From NCBI GenBank assembly GCA_964526035.1, contig CAZGKE010000152.1:1-8133 (forward strand): a DNA stretch of 8,133 bases, given 5' to 3'. A program made the translations under genes and the position numbers. The notes below the pieces were generated by a model. It saw only the letters and a list, made by a program, of their open reading frames with translations, was not told the DNA's origin and searched no databases. Source of the stretch: DAOMOD01 sp964526035 (GTDB lineage: Bacteria > Pseudomonadota > Gammaproteobacteria > Xanthomonadales > BPKI01). Below are positions 5,805 to 8,133 of the stretch, one piece after another (position 1 is the first letter of the stretch; the number at the start of each line of letters is the position of its first letter).

Positions 5805-6290
5805 CTATGGATACCAGAACGTCAGCAGCCGCGCCGCGCCCGGTTCGACCGGTGCATCGCGCGGCAGGGCGAGGCGAGCAATCGCGGCGGTGGGCATGCC
5901 GCGGCCGACGTCGGACGCGCCTTCGGTGAGCAGCGCCAGCAGCTGCTCGAAGCCGGGGTTGTGGCCGACCATGAGCAGCGGATCGGCATCGACCGGCTGG
6001 GCCGCCAGCAGGTCCATCAACGCGCCTGGCGTGGCTTCGTAGATGTCGTTCTCGAAGGTCGCCTCGACGAACCCGGTTTCCCGCAGCGCAATCTCCAGCG
6101 TCTGTCGGGTGCGCGCGGCCGGCGAACACAGCGCCCGCGACAGCGCCGGTACGTGGGTCTTCAGCCACTTGCCGGCTGCTTCCGCCTCGGCCTCGCCGCG
6201 CGCCGACAGGGTGCGCTCCATATCGGACTTGCCGGGCTGGTTGTGTCCGGCATGTGCGTGGCGCAGCAGGATGATCTCTCGGGTGCTCAT
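5805..6290 (-). CDS. sixA: SixA-type phosphohistidine phosphatase
   Basis: The 161-residue product is a small cytoplasmic histidine phosphatase of the phosphoglycerate-mutase superfamily, SixA branch. In E. coli SixA removes phosphate from phosphohistidine, on the HPt domain of ArcB and on NPr of the nitrogen PTS. The target here is unknown. Catalytic residues are visible: the RHG-type motif LLRHAHA (R10, H11), R60 and R62 in SPAARTRQT, E85 in IYEA, and the second catalytic His in VGHNPGF (H110). Length is typical of SixA. The start at 6290 is supported by a GGAG ribosome binding site 5 nt upstream. That site begins just after the TGA of the preceding gene, leaving a 10-nt intergenic gap. It is the only predicted cytoplasmic product in an otherwise exported cluster. 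Confidence 0.92.
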   Translation of the reverse strand: MSTREIILLRHAHAGHNQPGKSDMERTLSARGEAEAEAAGKWLKTHVPALSRALCSPAARTRQTLEIALRETGFVEATFENDIYEATPGALMDLLAAQPVDADPLLMVGHNPGFEQLLALLTEGASDVGRGMPTAAIARLALPRDAPVEPGAARLLTFWYP

Positions 6291-6300
6291 CGCGTCTCCA

Positions 6301-8133
6301 TCATTGCGGCGGGGCCAGCGGCTGGATCGGCAGCGGCTGGGTGCGGATAAAGTTGCCGCCGATGCCCACCGGCCAGGTCACATCGGGTTGAGCGGTGCCG
6401 TTGCTGGTGCCGCTGAAACTGCGCAGCAGGCTGCCGGCGGGAAGCGGGAAGCTGCCGAAGTCGGCGAACGACGGGCAGCCCGGGCAATGCACGCGGAAGG
6501 TGCTCTGCGCCATCGCTCCAGTGGCGATGCTGGTGGTGCTGCCGAGGCTCCAGCGCGCGGTGCCGTTGGCCCCGTAGAGGTAGGCGATCGCCACCAGGTC
6601 CGGCGTGCCCCCGAGGATGTGCTCGTCGAACACCAGCCCCCAGCCCGACTGCGGCGGATGGAACCAGGCCTGCGTGTGGTGGCCCTGTGGGCGGGTGCCG
6701 GGATAGAGAATGTCGACCGGTTCCAGACCGCTGCCCTCGGGCAGCGACCACCACACCCACTGACGATTGGGCGCGCTGAACACCACGTGCGCCTCACCGA
6801 TCACCTCGCTGCTGACCGCGAACGGCGTGCTGCCGGTCTGGCGGAAGCGCAGCACCGGCGCCGTTACCTGATTGTCGCGCAGCGGCCCTTGCAGGATGTA
6901 CCAGGTGGGCGTGCGATCGGCGAGCGCGGTGAACCAGGCGCCGAAGTAGACCGGGTCCTGTCCCTGCAGCGGAATCAGGAAGCTGCCGAAGCCGTTTCCA
7001 AAGCGCGCCGGATTGGCGTACAGGCCCTGCTGCGGAGTGATCTGGGCGATCTGCGCCGGACAGTTGCTGACCGTCTGGCAGCTGCCGGCGATGCTTCCAT
7101 CGAACACTGTGCCGGCGCGCAGGGTGCTGAAGCTGCCGGCCTCACCGCCGCCGAGGAAGCGGATGCGCGCAGGGGCGCCGCAGCTGGCATCGGGCTCGAC
7201 CTGGAAATCCAGGTTCAGCGTCTGCTGCTGACCCGGGCCGAGGTTGGTGAAGCCCAGTGCCGCATTCTCAAGACGCAGTGCCGGCGCACTCTCTGCAAGG
7301 CTCGACGCGGGATGGAAATAACACACCGACTGCACCGGGCCGATCACGCCCGACTGCTGGCATGCATACGGCAGCCGGGTGCTGTTGTTGGCGTTCTGGA
7401 TGGTGACGTGAGCACCGTTGCCCTGGGTCGGATTGCTGGTGCGGTACTGGAAGGCGATCTGATGCGTCTGTGCGTAGAGGATGGCCTGGAAGTCGTGGGT
7501 ACCCGCGGGCGTGTCGGCGAAAGACTCCATGCCGTTCCACTGGAAGACGTGGCAGGCGAGATTGGCCGGGCCGACGTCCGGCGGACGTGGGCAATTGGCG
7601 AAGTGGCGATGGAACAGTCCGCGCGTCGGCCCGCCTGCGGGGTCGTACAGCCAGTCGTACTGCAGCGGATCGATGCGCGCACCGGTGCTGCCCTGGGTCT
7701 GCGCGCCGCTGCAGTTCACTGCCCATTGGCCGCCGGACTCAGCGGTCGAGGTGCTGAGGTAGCCGTTGGTGGACATCACCAGGCTGCTCACGCTCTGCCC
7801 GTAGAAATTGAAGGGGAACTGCAGGGTGATCGGATTGCTGCGGCCGTCGTCCTCGGCATCGAAGCTGCTCGACGGCGTCACCGCCAGGCGCTGCCCGTCG
7901 CTGATGTCCACGAAGCCGAAGCCGCAGGCCCCGCCGTCGTTCTGGTCGGCAAAGCTGTAGCCGAAGGCATCGGGCCCACCCGGCGCCCCGCTGGAACCGA
8001 TCGCCTGGAACAGCAGCGCCGCCTGCGACAGCGCCTTGCCGCCGTCGTTGCGCACCGTCACCGGCAGCCGCCAGCGTTCGCCCGGATCGAGCGCGGCGTT
8101 GTTGTTGCCGCACAGCTGGCTGGGCGTGCCCGG
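6301..8133 (-). CDS. Large secreted beta-rich protein, 5' end outside window
   Basis: The frame is open to the window edge, giving 610 residues without the N-terminus. The GTG at 8061 is internal, because in-frame coding (LDPGERWRLPVTVRNDGG) continues upstream of it. I do not recognise a named family. In order, I see the end of a CARDB/DUF11-like beta-sandwich (about residues 10-45), then a nidogen-like extracellular domain (about 85-275) with FNFYGQ, STNGYLS and FQAILYAQTHQIAFQYR. A second CARDB-like segment (LGPGQQQTLNLDFQV, about 295-312) follows. Two related C-terminal modules come last: NPARFGNGFG...YFGAWFTALADRTPTWYILQG (about 372-416) and HPPQSGWGLVF...AIAYLYGANGTARWSLG (about 491-531). 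A Pro-rich tail closes the protein. The many Cys, Asn/Gly/Ser richness and lack of charge fit an exported, surface or matrix protein. No catalytic motif is apparent. It is the first visible gene of the cluster with sixA, yceI-like and PLD genes. Confidence 0.85.
   Translation of the reverse strand, partial: PGTPSQLCGNNNAALDPGERWRLPVTVRNDGGKALSQAALLFQAIGSSGAPGGPDAFGYSFADQNDGGACGFGFVDISDGQRLAVTPSSSFDAEDDGRSNPITLQFPFNFYGQSVSSLVMSTNGYLSTSTAESGGQWAVNCSGAQTQGSTGARIDPLQYDWLYDPAGGPTRGLFHRHFANCPRPPDVGPANLACHVFQWNGMESFADTPAGTHDFQAILYAQTHQIAFQYRTSNPTQGNGAHVTIQNANNSTRLPYACQQSGVIGPVQSVCYFHPASSLAESAPALRLENAALGFTNLGPGQQQTLNLDFQVEPDASCGAPARIRFLGGGEAGSFSTLRAGTVFDGSIAGSCQTVSNCPAQIAQITPQQGLYANPARFGNGFGSFLIPLQGQDPVYFGAWFTALADRTPTWYILQGPLRDNQVTAPVLRFRQTGSTPFAVSSEVIGEAHVVFSAPNRQWVWWSLPEGSGLEPVDILYPGTRPQGHHTQAWFHPPQSGWGLVFDEHILGGTPDLVAIAYLYGANGTARWSLGSTTSIATGAMAQSTFRVHCPGCPSFADFGSFPLPAGSLLRSFSGTSNGTAQPDVTWPVGIGGNFIRTQPLPIQPLAPPQ

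Noticed and set aside
5800..6168. Long N-terminal extension of the YceI-like gene up to 6168
   Set aside because: It overlaps sixA in another frame, is Arg/Ala-rich with no domain, and the true signal peptide begins at 5799.

Overview
The window is GC-rich, and every gene I can support is on the minus strand. Gene content and style suggest a gammaproteobacterium of the Lysobacterales (Xanthomonadales): a SixA-type phosphatase, YceI, a DUF1232/YkvA protein, a TonB-dependent receptor with a xanthomonad-like TonB box, and intergenic GGGAGTA/GGGAGCA heptad arrays of the kind I associate with that order. The assignment is inference from protein style, not a database match. The sequence has a run of exactly 100 N (3161-3260), so it is a scaffold with an unresolved join.

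Reading in the direction of transcription (high to low coordinates), four tightly packed genes come first. They are a large secreted beta-rich protein whose 5' end lies outside the window (8133-6301), a SixA-like phosphohistidine phosphatase (6290-5805), a secreted YceI-family protein (5799-5224) and a PLD-superfamily lipoprotein with two HKD motifs (5167-3416). The first two gaps are 10 and 5 nt. The third is about 56 nt, or an overlap if an upstream TTG start is used. This looks like one transcription unit. Three of the four products are predicted to be exported, so an envelope or lipid role is plausible but unproven.

The interval 3075-3415 separates this cluster from the next genes. It holds the heptad arrays, the N gap, a perfect 19-bp inverted repeat and a candidate sigma70 promoter. 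The promoter would drive a DUF1232/YkvA protein (3074-2496) followed, after 30 nt, by a TonB-dependent outer-membrane receptor (2465-432). The receptor start codon lies inside a perfect 9-bp hairpin.

Downstream of the receptor (1-431) there is no intact gene. It contains two small hairpins, an imperfect 29-bp inverted repeat of the GCAAAG type, and a diverged second copy of the receptor's last 39 codons. That copy is a remnant of a duplication or of a lost neighbouring receptor.

The most unusual items are the hairpin over the receptor start, the orphan receptor tail, the heptad inverted repeat next to the assembly gap, and the grouping of the secreted two-module protein with SixA, YceI and a PLD lipoprotein. 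I see no defence system, CRISPR array, transposase, tRNA or rRNA.
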